NCBI RefSeq assembly: GCF_019645815.1
Contig: NZ_CP080997.1
Span: 4,530,880 to 4,594,879, forward strand
Direction: 5' to 3'
DNA: 64,000 nt
From: Mycolicibacter heraklionensis
GTDB lineage: Bacteria > Actinomycetota > Actinomycetes > Mycobacteriales > Mycobacteriaceae
The position numbers were made by a program, and so were the translations under genes. Below are positions 50,220-59,022 of this stretch, in pieces (position 1 is the stretch's first letter; every line of letters begins with the position of its first letter). The notes below the pieces were generated by a model that was given only the letters and a program-made list of their open reading frames with translations, did not search any database and was not told the origin of the DNA.

Positions 50220-51239
50220 GTGACAGCCACATCCAGCAGCGGGCCTGCTCTCGGCTGGCCTTCGCGATTGACGAAGGCCCGGCTGCATTTCGTGACCGGC
50301 AAGGGCGGTACCGGCAAGTCGACGGTGGCGGCCGCGCTGGCGTTGTCGTTGGCGGCCGGAGGCCGCCGGGTGCTGCTGGTGGAAGTCGAAGAGCGCCAAG
50401 GCATTGCGCAACTCTTTGACGTGCCGCCGCTACCCATCGATCCGCTCAAGGTGGCGACCGCCGAGGGCGGTGGGCAGGTCGACGCGCTGGCCATGGACAT
50501 CGAGGCCGCGTTCCTGGAATACCTCGACCTGTTCTACAACCTGGGGATCGCCGGGCGGGCGATGCGGCGCGTCGGGGCGGTCGAGTTCGCGACCACCATC
50601 GCGCCCGGCCTGCGCGACGTCATCCTCACCGGCAAGATCAAGTACCACGTGATCCAGACCGACAAGAACAACAAGCCGGTCTACGACGCGATCGTGGTGG
50701 ATGCACCGCCGACCGGCCGGATCGCCCGGTTCCTCGACGTCACCAAGGCGGTGTCGCAATTGGCCAAGGGCGGCCCGGTGCACTCGCAGGCTGACGGCGT
50801 GGTGAAGCTGCTGCACTCCGATCAGACCGCGATCCACCTGGTGACACTGCTGGAGGCCCTGCCGATGCAGGAGACCCTGGAGGCCATCGACGAGCTGCGG
50901 GAGCTGGACCTGCCGATCGGCAGCGTGATCGTCAACCGCGACATACCCGCTCACCTGGATCCCGCCGACCTGGCCAAGGCAGCCGAAGGTGTCGTCGACG
51001 CCGACGCGGTCCGGGCCGGGCTGGCCGCGGCGGGGATCACCCTGGCCGACGACGACTTCGCCGGTCTGCTGACCGAAACCATCCAGCACGCCACCCTCAT
51101 CAGCGCCCGGACGGAAACGGCCGAGCAGCTGCAGCAGTTGGATGTGCCGCGCCTGCATCTGCCGACGATCACCGACGGTGTCGACCTCGGCAGCCTCTAT
51201 GAGCTCTCGGAAATTCTCGGCCAACAGGGGGTTCGATGA
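50220..51239 (+). CDS. bagA: Get3/ArsA-like ATPase, BagA
   Basis: 339 residues. Deviant Walker A KGGTGKST (~27-34) with the signature lysine, switch I-like VEVEERQG, and VVDAPPTGRIARFL. Belongs to the ArsA/Get3 family but lacks the arsenite cysteines. With the next gene it corresponds to Rv3679-Rv3680, described as the BagAB complex needed for tolerance to some toxic metabolites and tail-anchored-like chaperoning. Its stop overlaps the bagB start (ATGA). Confidence 0.92.
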   Translation: MTATSSSGPALGWPSRLTKARLHFVTGKGGTGKSTVAAALALSLAAGGRRVLLVEVEERQGIAQLFDVPPLPIDPLKVATAEGGGQVDALAMDIEAAFLEYLDLFYNLGIAGRAMRRVGAVEFATTIAPGLRDVILTGKIKYHVIQTDKNNKPVYDAIVVDAPPTGRIARFLDVTKAVSQLAKGGPVHSQADGVVKLLHSDQTAIHLVTLLEALPMQETLEAIDELRELDLPIGSVIVNRDIPAHLDPADLAKAAEGVVDADAVRAGLAAAGITLADDDFAGLLTETIQHATLISARTETAEQLQQLDVPRLHLPTITDGVDLGSLYELSEILGQQGVR

Positions 51240-52393
51240 CACCCGATACGACCGGCAAGCCGCTGGCGCTGGACTTGGCGGCGATCCTGGCCGACACCTC
51301 CAACCGCGTGGTGGTGTGTTGCGGCGCGGGCGGCGTCGGCAAGACCACCACCGCCGCGTCGATGGCGCTGCGGGCCGCCGAATACGGCCGCACCGTGGTG
51401 GTGCTGACCATCGACCCGGCCCGTCGGCTGGCGCAGGCGCTGGGCATCGACGACCTGGGCAATCACCCGCAGCGGGTTCCGCTGCCCGCGGAAGTGCCGG
51501 GTGAGCTGCACGCGATGATGCTCGACATGCGCCGCACCTTCGACGAGATGGTGACGCAGTACTCCGGCCCGGAGCGAGCCGAGGCGATCCTGGGCAACCA
51601 GTTCTACCAAACGGTGGCCACCTCGCTGTCCGGCACGCAGGAGTACATGGCGATGGAGAAGCTCGGCCAGCTGCTCGCCGAGGACCGCTGGGATCTGGTG
51701 GTGGTCGACACCCCACCGTCGCGCAACGCCCTGGACTTCCTGGACGCGCCGAAGCGGCTGGGCAGCTTCATGGACAGTCGGCTGTGGAAGTTGCTGCTGG
51801 GCCCCGGTCGGGGCATCGGCAAACTGGTCGCCGGCGCGCTCGGCCTGGCAATGAAAGCCCTGTCGACCGTGCTGGGTTCTCAAATGCTTTCCGATGCAGC
51901 GAATTTCGTGCAGTCCCTCGATGCCACCTTCGGCGGTTTCCGGGAGAAGGCCGACCGCACCTACGACCTGCTCAAGCGCCGCGGCACCCAGTTCGTGGTG
52001 GTGTCGGCGGCCGAGCCCGACGCGTTACGGGAGGCGTCGTTCTTCGTCGACCGACTCTCCCAAGAACACATGCCGCTGGCCGGGCTGATTCTCAACCGCA
52101 CCCATCCGATGTTGTGCGACCTGCCCATCGAGCGCGCCATCGACGCGATCGAGACGCTGCAGGAACCCCAGACCGGCGAATCGCTGCCCGAAGGGGCGAA
52201 GGCGCTCACCATCGCGGCGCTGCAGATTCATGCCGAACGCGGCGCTACCGCCAAGCGTGAGATCCGACTGCTGTCGCGTTTCACCCGGGCCAACCCGCGG
52301 GTTCCTATCGTCGGGGTGCCGTCACTGCCGTTCGACGTCTCCGATTTGGAGGCGCTCGGCGCGATCGCCGATCAACTCACGGCGCAGAAGTAG
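51236..52393 (+). CDS. bagB: Get3/ArsA-like ATPase, BagB
   Basis: 385 residues. Walker A GAGGVGKTT (~31-39), IDPARRLAQALG switch I region and VVVDTPPSRNALDFLDAP switch II. The central hydrophobic insertion (LVAGALGLAMKALSTVLGSQMLS, ~200-222) could form the client-binding groove of Get3-type proteins. Forms a complex with BagA in M. tuberculosis. Converges on whiB4, 25 bp away. Confidence 0.93.
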   Translation: MTPDTTGKPLALDLAAILADTSNRVVVCCGAGGVGKTTTAASMALRAAEYGRTVVVLTIDPARRLAQALGIDDLGNHPQRVPLPAEVPGELHAMMLDMRRTFDEMVTQYSGPERAEAILGNQFYQTVATSLSGTQEYMAMEKLGQLLAEDRWDLVVVDTPPSRNALDFLDAPKRLGSFMDSRLWKLLLGPGRGIGKLVAGALGLAMKALSTVLGSQMLSDAANFVQSLDATFGGFREKADRTYDLLKRRGTQFVVVSAAEPDALREASFFVDRLSQEHMPLAGLILNRTHPMLCDLPIERAIDAIETLQEPQTGESLPEGAKALTIAALQIHAERGATAKREIRLLSRFTRANPRVPIVGVPSLPFDVSDLEALGAIADQLTAQK

Positions 52394-52418
52394 AAGCGAA
52401 GAGGGACTCAGCCGGGCG

Positions 52419-52799
52419 TCAGCCGGCGTCACGCTGCTTGCGCTGGGCGGCGAAGTACTCGCGCCAGGAGGTCACCTCGGGGTGCTGCTTGAGCAGTGCC
52501 CGGCGCTGCCGCTCGGTCATGCCGCCCCACACCCCGAACTCGACGCGGTTGTCCAGCGCGTCGGCCAGACATTCGAGCACGACCGGGCAGTGCCGACAGA
52601 TCACCGCGGCTTTGCGTTGTGCCGCACCGCGTACGAAGAGTTCGTCGGGATCCGCGCCGCGGCATACGGCCTTGGAAACCCAGGCGATTCGGCCCTCGTC
52701 CTGCACGCCGCGCAGCACGGTTCGGGGGGTTTGGGATGCTTGGGATGCTGAAGCCGTTGGCATGCTGGTGTTGTGAACCGCTGTCCCTGCAACAGACAC
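52419..52799 (-). CDS. whiB4: WhiB4 iron-sulfur redox regulator
   Basis: 126 residues. Cluster ligands Cys46, Cys68, Cys71 and Cys77 (VCRGAD; VICRHCPVVLEC), the GVWGG turn and the basic C-terminal TERQRRALLKQH are intact. The [4Fe-4S] cluster senses oxygen and NO; oxidised WhiB4 binds DNA. GTG start chosen since GGAGG lies 7 nt upstream; an internal ATG (52763) has none. It converges on bagB. Corresponds to Rv3681c. Confidence 0.96.
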   Translation of the reverse strand: MSVAGTAVHNTSMPTASASQASQTPRTVLRGVQDEGRIAWVSKAVCRGADPDELFVRGAAQRKAAVICRHCPVVLECLADALDNRVEFGVWGGMTERQRRALLKQHPEVTSWREYFAAQRKQRDAG

Positions 52800-52831
52800 T
52801 GACGATCCTCCGTCCCGGCCGCCCCGGCAGC

Positions 52832-52859
52832 CACCTATTCAACATCGACGCCGACCCAA
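52832..52859 (-). promoter_or_regulatory. Candidate whiB4 promoter
   Basis: On the minus strand TTGGGT, 16 bp, TAGGTG. Inferred start near 52825, giving a 26-nt leader with the GGAGG site. Confidence 0.3.
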
Positions 52860-53123
52860 TACTGCGATCTACGCCACATCGCTTCATCAGTGTTACCTGA
52901 ATCGCACTTGATGTCCAAGTTAGGTGGTCAGGTGGTGTCTGCGCAACAGGTTGATCGGCACTTTTTTGGGACAACCGTGCAGTCCGATCGTGATCTTTGC
53001 CGCGATCAGCGGCGCGGCGCTGGGTGAACCCGATATTTTCTGACGTTCGCGTCAATTTAAGCGGCCCGGGGTCGATGGCGGTGGGCCCGCTTCGCCCGGC
53101 TCCGGCGCGCTTGCGACCACCGC

Positions 53124-53129
53124 TAGTGT
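53124..53129 (+). promoter_or_regulatory. -10 hexamer TAGTGT of ponA2
   Basis: Seven nucleotides before the ATG at 53137; supports this start over the GTG at 53128. Confidence 0.4.
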
Positions 53130-53136
53130 GTTAGCC

Positions 53137-55557
53137 ATGTCGGAGCGTCCCCCGACCGGCCCTACTGTGCTCAAACTGGCCGGGTGTTGTCTGCTCGCCG
53201 CCGTCCTGCTCGCGGCGCTGCTGTTCCCCGTCGCCGGCGGTGTCGGCCTGATGTCCAACCGCGCCTCCGATGTGGTGGCCAACGGATCGGCCCAGCTGGT
53301 CAGCGGTGATGTGCCCGCGGTGTCGACGATGGTCGACGCCAAGGGCAACACGATCGCGTGGTTGTACTCGCAGCGCCGGTTCGAGGTGCCCAGCGACAAG
53401 ATCGCCGACACGATGAAGCTGGCGATCGTCTCCATCGAGGACAAGCGGTTCGCCGAGCACAGCGGGGTGGACTGGAAGGGGACACTGACCGGGCTGGCCG
53501 GCTACGCCTCCGGGGACATCGACACCCGCGGCGGCTCGACGCTGGAGCAGCAGTACATCAAGAACTACCAACTGCTGGTGCTGGCCCAGACCGACGCCGA
53601 GAAGCGCGCCGCGATCGAGACCACCCCCGCGCGCAAGCTCCGGGAGATCCGAATGGCGCTCACCCTGGACCGGACCTTCACCAAGCCGCAGATCCTGACC
53701 CGCTACCTGAACCTGGTGTCGTTCGGCAACAATTCTTTCGGCATCCAGGACGCCGCCCAGACCTACTTCGGCGTCGACGCCTCCGACCTGAACTGGCAGC
53801 AGTCGGCCCTGTTGGCCGGAATGGTGCAGTCGACCAGCACGCTGAACCCCTACACCAATCCCGAGGGCGCGCTGGCGCGACGGAACCTGGTGCTGGACAC
53901 CATGATCGAAAACCTCCCCGGCGAGGCCGACGCGCTGCGAGCGGCCAAACAGGAGCCACTGGGCATCCTGCCGCAGCCCAACGAGCTGCCGCGGGGCTGT
54001 ATCGCCGCCGGCGACCGGGCCTTCTTCTGCGACTACGTGCAGGAATACCTGACGCGGGCGGGGATCAGCAAAGAGCAGGTGGCCCGCGGCGGCTACGTCA
54101 TCCACACCACGCTGGACCCCGACGTGCAGGCCCCGATCAAAGAGGCGATCGACAGCTTCGCCAACCCCAACGTGCAGGGCATCGCCAGCGTGATGAGTGT
54201 GATCAAGCCCGGCAGTGACGCACACCCGGTGCTGGCGATGGCTAGCAACCGCACCTACGGTCTCAATGCCGACCTCGGCGAAACCATGCGGCCGCAACCG
54301 TTCTCACTGGTCGGCGACGGCGCCGGGTCGATCTTCAAGACATTCACCGTGGCCGCGGCGCTGGAGATGGGCATGGGTATCAGTGCCGACCTCGAGGTGC
54401 CCGGCCGGTTCCAGACCAAGGGCATGGGCTCAGGCGGCGCCAAGGGCTGCCCCAAGGAGACCTGGTGCGTGGTCAACGTCGCCCCCTACCGGTCGCCGAT
54501 GAACGTCTCCACCGCGCTGGCAACCTCGCCCAACACGGCGTTCGCGAAACTGATCTCCCAGGTCGGGGTCGGCCGCACCGTGGACATGGCGATCAAGCTG
54601 GGCTTGCGTTCCTACGCCGATCCGGGCACCGCGCGCGACTACGACCCGGACAGCAACGAGAGCCTGGCCGATTTCGTCAAACGGCAGAACCTGGGCTCGT
54701 TCACCCTGGGCCCGATCGAGGTCAACGCGCTGGAGCTGTCCAACGTTGCCGCCACCTTGGCCTCCGGCGGGGTCTGGTGCCCGCCGAACCCGATCGACAA
54801 GGTCTTCGACCGCAACGGCAACGAGGTGGCCGTCACCACCGAGACCTGTGAGCGAGTGGTTCCCGAAGGGCTCGCGAACACCATGGCCAACGCCTTGAGC
54901 AAGGACATTCAAGGCGGCGGCACCGCGGCGCCCGCCGCCGGTTCGGTGGGCTGGGACCTGCCGATGGCGGGCAAGACCGGTACCACCGAGGCGCACCGCT
55001 CGTCGGGCTTCCTGGGCTTCACCAACCGCTACGCGGCAGCCAACTACATCTTCGACGACTCCAGCTCGCCGTCGGACCTGTGCTCGTTCCCGCTGCGGCA
55101 CTGCGGTGACGGGGACCTCTACGGCGGCAACGAGCCGGCCCGGACCTGGTTCGCGGCGATGAAACCGATCGCCACCGACTTCGGCGACGTCATCATGCCG
55201 CCGACCGATCCCCGGTACGTCGATGGCGGGCCCAACTCTCGAGTGCCCAGCGTCACCGGCCTGGACGTCGACGCCGCCCGCGCACGGCTCAAGGAAGTCG
55301 GGTTCCAGGTCGCCGACCAGCCGAACTGGGTCAACAGCAGCGCCCGTTCCGGGGCGGTCGTCGGCACCTCACCGAGTGGGCAGACCATTCCCGGTTCGAT
55401 CGTCACCATCGAGGTCAGCAACGGCATCCCGCCGCCACCGCCACCTCCACCGGACGGTCTGCCTCCGATGGGCCCGGTGGGTTCGACGGTGGTGGAGATT
55501 CCGGGGTTGCCGCCGATCACCATTCCGCTGCTGCCGCCCCCGGCACCGCCGCCGTAA
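53137..55557 (+). CDS. ponA2: Bifunctional penicillin-binding protein PonA2
   Basis: 806 residues. One N-terminal membrane helix (~12-35), a GT51 glycosyltransferase (Glu101 in SIEDKRFAEH; GGSTLEQQYIKN), and a transpeptidase domain with active Ser398 (SIFK), SPN and Lys613 (KTGT). A single PASTA domain (~695-765) and a Pro-rich tail close the protein. It polymerises and cross-links peptidoglycan and in mycobacteria supports survival in non-replicating or acid conditions. Corresponds to Rv3682. Confidence 0.97.
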   Translation: MSERPPTGPTVLKLAGCCLLAAVLLAALLFPVAGGVGLMSNRASDVVANGSAQLVSGDVPAVSTMVDAKGNTIAWLYSQRRFEVPSDKIADTMKLAIVSIEDKRFAEHSGVDWKGTLTGLAGYASGDIDTRGGSTLEQQYIKNYQLLVLAQTDAEKRAAIETTPARKLREIRMALTLDRTFTKPQILTRYLNLVSFGNNSFGIQDAAQTYFGVDASDLNWQQSALLAGMVQSTSTLNPYTNPEGALARRNLVLDTMIENLPGEADALRAAKQEPLGILPQPNELPRGCIAAGDRAFFCDYVQEYLTRAGISKEQVARGGYVIHTTLDPDVQAPIKEAIDSFANPNVQGIASVMSVIKPGSDAHPVLAMASNRTYGLNADLGETMRPQPFSLVGDGAGSIFKTFTVAAALEMGMGISADLEVPGRFQTKGMGSGGAKGCPKETWCVVNVAPYRSPMNVSTALATSPNTAFAKLISQVGVGRTVDMAIKLGLRSYADPGTARDYDPDSNESLADFVKRQNLGSFTLGPIEVNALELSNVAATLASGGVWCPPNPIDKVFDRNGNEVAVTTETCERVVPEGLANTMANALSKDIQGGGTAAPAAGSVGWDLPMAGKTGTTEAHRSSGFLGFTNRYAAANYIFDDSSSPSDLCSFPLRHCGDGDLYGGNEPARTWFAAMKPIATDFGDVIMPPTDPRYVDGGPNSRVPSVTGLDVDAARARLKEVGFQVADQPNWVNSSARSGAVVGTSPSGQTIPGSIVTIEVSNGIPPPPPPPPDGLPPMGPVGSTVVEIPGLPPITIPLLPPPAPPP

Positions 55558-55582
55558 TCGCGGTGCCTGGGTCCGGGCGCAG

Positions 55583-55588
55583 TAGTCT
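55583..55588 (+). promoter_or_regulatory. -10 hexamer TAGTCT of the phosphoesterase gene
   Basis: Seven nucleotides before the ATG at 55596, consistent with a leaderless mRNA separate from ponA2. Confidence 0.45.
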
Positions 55589-55595
55589 GAACGCC

Positions 55596-56561
55596 ATGGC
55601 TGCCTCACCTGCCCTGACCCGGTCCGTCGTCGCCGCTTCGGCGGTGCTCGGGCCGGCGGCTCTCGCTATCGGCTACGGCGCGATCATCGAACGCAACGCG
55701 TTTGTGGTGCGCGAGGCGACGATGCCGGTGCTGGCTCCCGGCTCGTCACCGCTGCGGGTGCTGCACATCAGCGACATCCACATGCGTCCCGGCCAGCGCC
55801 GCAAGCAGGCCTGGCTGCGCGAGCTGGTGCGCTTGGAGCCGGACCTGGTGGTCAACACCGGCGACAACCTCGCGCATCCGAAGGCCGTGCCGGCGGTGGT
55901 GCAGGCCCTGGGGGATCTGCTCTCGGTGCCGGGAGTGTTCGTGTTCGGCAGCAACGACTACTTCGGGCCGCGGCTGAAGAACCCGGCGAAGTACCTGACC
56001 AAGCCGACGCACCGCGTGCACGGCGTCCCGCTGCCCTGGCAGGACCTGCGCGCGGCGTTCACCGAGCGGGGCTGGCTGGATCTGACCCACAACCGTCGCG
56101 AATTCGACGTGGCCGGCCATCGGATCGCCGCGGCCGGCGTCGACGACCCGCACATCGAGCGGGACCGCTACGACACCATCGCCGGTCCGGCCGACCTGAC
56201 CGCCGATCTGCGTCTGGGGCTCACCCATTCGCCGGAGCCGCGCGTGCTGGACCGGTTCGCCGGCGACGGCTACCAGTTGGTGATGGCGGGCCACACCCAC
56301 GGCGGCCAGCTGTGCGTGCCGTTCTACGGCGCGCTGGTGACCAACTGCGGGCTGGATCGCTCGCGGGTCAAGGGGCCGTCGCAGTGGGGTGCGCACATGC
56401 GCCTGCACGTCTCGGCGGGGATCGGCACCTCGCCGTTCGCGCCGGTGCGGTTCGCCTGCCGCCCCGAGGCGAGCCTGCTGACCCTGGTGGCGGCGCCGAC
56501 CGGCGGTGACGACTCGCAGCTCACCCGCGGCTCGACCCAGCCCTCCGTGTCGGCCCGTTGA
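55596..56561 (+). CDS. Membrane-anchored metallophosphoesterase (Rv3683 type)
   Basis: 321 residues. A single N-terminal hydrophobic segment (SVVAASAVLGPAALAIGYGA, ~9-28) precedes a calcineurin-like domain with all metal-site motifs: HISDIHM, NTGDN, GSNDYF, LTHSP and AGHTHGGQ. It resembles YaeI/UDP-2,3-diacylglucosamine hydrolase-like phosphodiesterases acting on lipid-linked phosphates. The stop overlaps the TTG of cds1 (TTGA), so the two genes are coupled. Substrate unknown. Confidence 0.9.
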   Translation: MAASPALTRSVVAASAVLGPAALAIGYGAIIERNAFVVREATMPVLAPGSSPLRVLHISDIHMRPGQRRKQAWLRELVRLEPDLVVNTGDNLAHPKAVPAVVQALGDLLSVPGVFVFGSNDYFGPRLKNPAKYLTKPTHRVHGVPLPWQDLRAAFTERGWLDLTHNRREFDVAGHRIAAAGVDDPHIERDRYDTIAGPADLTADLRLGLTHSPEPRVLDRFAGDGYQLVMAGHTHGGQLCVPFYGALVTNCGLDRSRVKGPSQWGAHMRLHVSAGIGTSPFAPVRFACRPEASLLTLVAAPTGGDDSQLTRGSTQPSVSAR

Positions 56562-57670
56562 CTGGGCGGATCGCCGACCACGGGCATCCACGGCGCTGGG
56601 CCGACAACGCGATCCGGCTGATCGAAGCCGACGCACGGCGCAGCGCCGACACCCATCTGCTGCGTTACCCGCTGCCCGCATGGGCGGACGAGGGCTCGGG
56701 TCTTCAAGTGGCGCTGTACCTCAAAGACGAGACCACCCACATCACCGGCTGCCTCAAGCACCGGCTGGCCCGTTCGCTGTTCCTCTACGGGCTGTGCAAC
56801 GGCCGGATCGCCGAGGGCACCACGGTGGTCGAGGCGTCATCGGGGTCCACCGCGGTGTCCGAGGCCTATTTCGCGGCCCTGCTCGGCCTACCGTTCATCG
56901 CGGTGATGCCGGCATCGACCAGTGCGTCAAAGGTGGCGCTGATCGAGGCGCAGGGCGGGCGCTGTCATTTCGTGGCGCATTCGGCCGATGTCTACGCCGA
57001 AGCGGAGCGGATCGCCGCCGACACCGGCGGGCACTACTTGGATCAGTTCACCAACGCCGAGCGGGCCACCGACTGGCGCGGCAACAACAACATCGCCGAG
57101 TCGATATTCTCCCAGATGCGCGACGAGGCCCATCCGATCCCGGATTGGATCGTGGTGGGGGCGGGTACCGGCGGCACCAGCGCGACGATCGGCCGCTACA
57201 TCCGTTATCGCCGGCACGCGACCCGGTTGTGCGTGGTCGACCCGGAGAACTCGGCCTTCTATCCGGCCTACTCGCAGTGCCGCTACGACGTGGTGGTCGA
57301 GGAGTCGTCGCGGATCGAGGGCATCGGCCGACCGCGGGTGGAACCGTCGTTCCTGCCCGACGTGGTGGACCGGATGGTGACCGTGCCCAATGCCGCCTCG
57401 GTGGCCACTGCGCGGCACGTCAGCGCGGTCTTGGGCCGTCGGGTGGGTGCTTCGACCGGCACCAATGTCTGGGGAGCGTTTGGGCTACTGGCCGAGATGG
57501 TCGCCGATGGGCGCAGCGGGTCGGTGGTCACCGTGCTGGCCGACAGCGGCGACCGCTACGCCGACACCTACTACAACGACGACTGGCTGGCGCAGCAGGG
57601 GCTGGACCCGACTGGCCCGGCGGCAGTATTGGCCGAGTTCGAGAGGTCCTGCCGGTTCGCGTTCGCCTGA
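56558..57670 (+). CDS. cds1: PLP-dependent cysteine desulfhydrase Cds1
   Basis: 370 residues from a TTG overlapping the upstream stop. A cysteine-synthase-like fold with PLP Lys67 (TGCLKHRLA), substrate loop ASSGSTAVSEAY and phosphate loop GAGTGGTSATIG. The homologue in M. tuberculosis (Rv3684) splits L-cysteine into H2S, ammonia and pyruvate, feeding respiration and redox control. Its presence some 40 kb from the encapsulin/desulfurase operon means the cell has two routes to remove sulfur from cysteine. Membership in the CBS-like family is clear; the reaction is by homology. Confidence 0.9.
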   Translation: MTGRIADHGHPRRWADNAIRLIEADARRSADTHLLRYPLPAWADEGSGLQVALYLKDETTHITGCLKHRLARSLFLYGLCNGRIAEGTTVVEASSGSTAVSEAYFAALLGLPFIAVMPASTSASKVALIEAQGGRCHFVAHSADVYAEAERIAADTGGHYLDQFTNAERATDWRGNNNIAESIFSQMRDEAHPIPDWIVVGAGTGGTSATIGRYIRYRRHATRLCVVDPENSAFYPAYSQCRYDVVVEESSRIEGIGRPRVEPSFLPDVVDRMVTVPNAASVATARHVSAVLGRRVGASTGTNVWGAFGLLAEMVADGRSGSVVTVLADSGDRYADTYYNDDWLAQQGLDPTGPAAVLAEFERSCRFAFA

Positions 57671-57765
57671 GCCCGCTCTTCGGCTGCGTCGGGGTTGGTG
57701 GCTGCAAGCCACACCGCAGCCAGAGCGAAGAAACCGGCATACACCGCTCCGCCTAACAGCGTCAT
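57571..57765 (-). CDS. Possible small membrane protein, antisense to the end of cds1
   Basis: 64 residues. Hydrophobic segment LLGGAVYAGFFALAAVWLA (~3-21) then a polar Asn/Ala/Ser tail. The ATG has a good AAAGGGAG 7 nt upstream, which is why it is listed, but 100 bp of its 3' part overlap cds1 on the other strand, where codon choice is dictated by the enzyme. The non-overlapping N-terminal 32 codons carry the membrane helix. Could be real or chance. Confidence 0.4.
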   Translation of the reverse strand: MTLLGGAVYAGFFALAAVWLAATNPDAAEERAQANANRQDLSNSANTAAGPVGSSPCCASQSSL

Positions 57766-57976
57766 GATTTGACTCCCTTTGCACTAAACCTTGTTAGCCA
57801 GTCTGCCTAAGTCCGCCTATGTTTGCGAAGTCCCCACGCCGGAATGTGGGGAGTTTCATGCTCCCGGGGACTAGTGAGCTGGGCCTCGGCGTGGGGCGCA
57901 GGGGTCTCAGCCGGGCGCTGTCACCAGCCGTTTGGGTGACCGGCGGGCAGGTGCGATACGCTGTCGTGGCTTCACA

Positions 57977-58050
57977 CGGGGTGTGGCGCAGCTTGGTAGC
58001 GTGCTTCGTTCGGGACGAAGAGGTCGTGGGTTCGAATCCCGCCACCCCGA
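57977..58050 (+). tRNA. tRNA-Pro (anticodon CGG)
   Basis: Acceptor CGGGGTG/CACCCCG with discriminator A, D arm GCGCAGCTTGGTAGCGTGC, anticodon stem CTTCG/CGAAG with loop TTCGGGA (anticodon CGG), T arm GTGGGTTCGAATCCCGC. CCA is not encoded. A T6 run at 58054-58059 serves as termination site; TACGCT at 57957-57962 is a plausible -10. Confidence 0.96.
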
Positions 58051-58134
58051 CAGTTTTTTGCAGTTCAACGGGCCTTGACCCGCGGTTTCGTCAATCCGGT
58101 CCACCGGCTGTCTCGGCGGTAGACAATGTCTCCC

Positions 58135-58536
58135 GTGGACTTCCCGATGCGCTACGACCGGTGGTACCGACCACTGGCGACCGTGCTGGGCCTGGGCCCC
58201 GGGCGGGCGAGCATCCGGGTGGCCGAGGGACTGCTGCAAGTCCGCAGCGGCTGGGCCTTCGCCATCGACATCGCGGTGAACAACATCGAATCCGCCCGGC
58301 CCGCGCCGGAACGCATGTGGGGCTGGGGCGTTCATCAGGCGTGTAATGGCTGGCTCGTCAACGGATCCCGGCACGGCGTGGTCGAAATCTTGCTGACCCA
58401 CGGCGTCAAGCCGACGAAGGCGCCGACGGCCGGCTGGTTCAACAAGCCCGTCCGGCGCCTCTACGTCAGCGTTACCGACCCCGACGGCTTCATCGCCGCG
58501 CTCACGGGCTGGCAGTTGCCGGCGACCGGCTCCTAG
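58135..58536 (+). CDS. Conserved mycobacterial protein of unknown function
   Basis: 133 residues from the GTG at 58135 (MDFPMRYDRWYRPL). Beta-rich with several Trp (RMWGWGVHQ, GWLVNGSRHGVVEI, DGFIAALTGWQL) and no membrane segment. An ATG at 58126 is an alternative; GACAAT, 7 nt before 58135, favours the GTG as a leaderless start. The homologue family is common in mycobacteria but I know no function. The stop overlaps that of the convergent YqeY-like gene by 4 bp. Confidence 0.8.
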   Translation: MDFPMRYDRWYRPLATVLGLGPGRASIRVAEGLLQVRSGWAFAIDIAVNNIESARPAPERMWGWGVHQACNGWLVNGSRHGVVEILLTHGVKPTKAPTAGWFNKPVRRLYVSVTDPDGFIAALTGWQLPATGS

Positions 58537-58997
58537 AGCCGTTCCCGGACCGCGGCCGACAGCCGGGACCCGTCGGCCTTACCCGCGGCGATCGCGGTGG
58601 CGGCCTTCATCACCTGGCCCATGTGCTTCATGTGCGGCCGCTCCCCGATCGCCTCGGCCACCTGCGCCAGCGCGGTGTCGACGACGTCAGCCAATTCGGC
58701 GTCGCTGAGTGGCGCCGGAAGATACTCGTCGATGATCCGGGCCTCGGCGTGTTCTTCGGCGGCGAGGTCGCCCCGGCCGTTCTGGGTGTAGATGGTCGCG
58801 GACTCCGCGCGTTTGCGGGCCTCGCGCGCCAGCACCTTGAGGACGTCCTCGTCGGTCAGTTCCCGGGCCTGTTTGCCGGCGACCTCTTCGGCCTGGATCG
58901 CCGCCAACAACATTCGCAGGGTCGCCGTGCGCAGCTTGTCCTGCGCCTTCATCGCCGCCGTCAGATCCGCACGCAACTGGGATTTGAGTTCCGCCAT
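58533..58997 (-). CDS. YqeY/GatB-related protein
   Basis: 154 residues: an N-terminal helical domain (LKSQLRADLTAAMKAQDK, LRMLLAAIQAEE) and a C-terminal domain (ERPHMKHMGQVMKAATA, GKADGSRLSAAVRERL) that match the YqeY family, related to the tail domain of the amidotransferase subunit GatB. Proposed to bind tRNA or modulate aminoacylation, not proven. ATG start; the 26 bp to the next gene's start hold divergent promoters. Corresponds to Rv3688c. Confidence 0.92.
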   Translation of the reverse strand: MAELKSQLRADLTAAMKAQDKLRTATLRMLLAAIQAEEVAGKQARELTDEDVLKVLAREARKRAESATIYTQNGRGDLAAEEHAEARIIDEYLPAPLSDAELADVVDTALAQVAEAIGERPHMKHMGQVMKAATAIAAGKADGSRLSAAVRERL

Positions 58998-59009
58998 GCC
59001 CCATAACGC

Positions 59010-59015
59010 TACGCT
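59010..59015 (+). promoter_or_regulatory. -10 hexamer TACGCT
   Basis: Seven nucleotides before the ATG at 59023; leaderless start of the membrane-protein/MoxR operon. Confidence 0.45.
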
Positions 59016-59022
59016 CAGCCAC

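Larger units (their letters stand above)
52800..53136. other. Divergent intergenic region between whiB4 and ponA2 (337 bp)
   Basis: Contains the whiB4 promoter candidate (52832-52859, minus) and the ponA2 -10 (53124-53129). A 5-bp inverted repeat TGATC...GATCA lies at 52991-53008 and a T6 run at 52962; neither is assigned. No coding potential seen. Confidence 0.5.
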
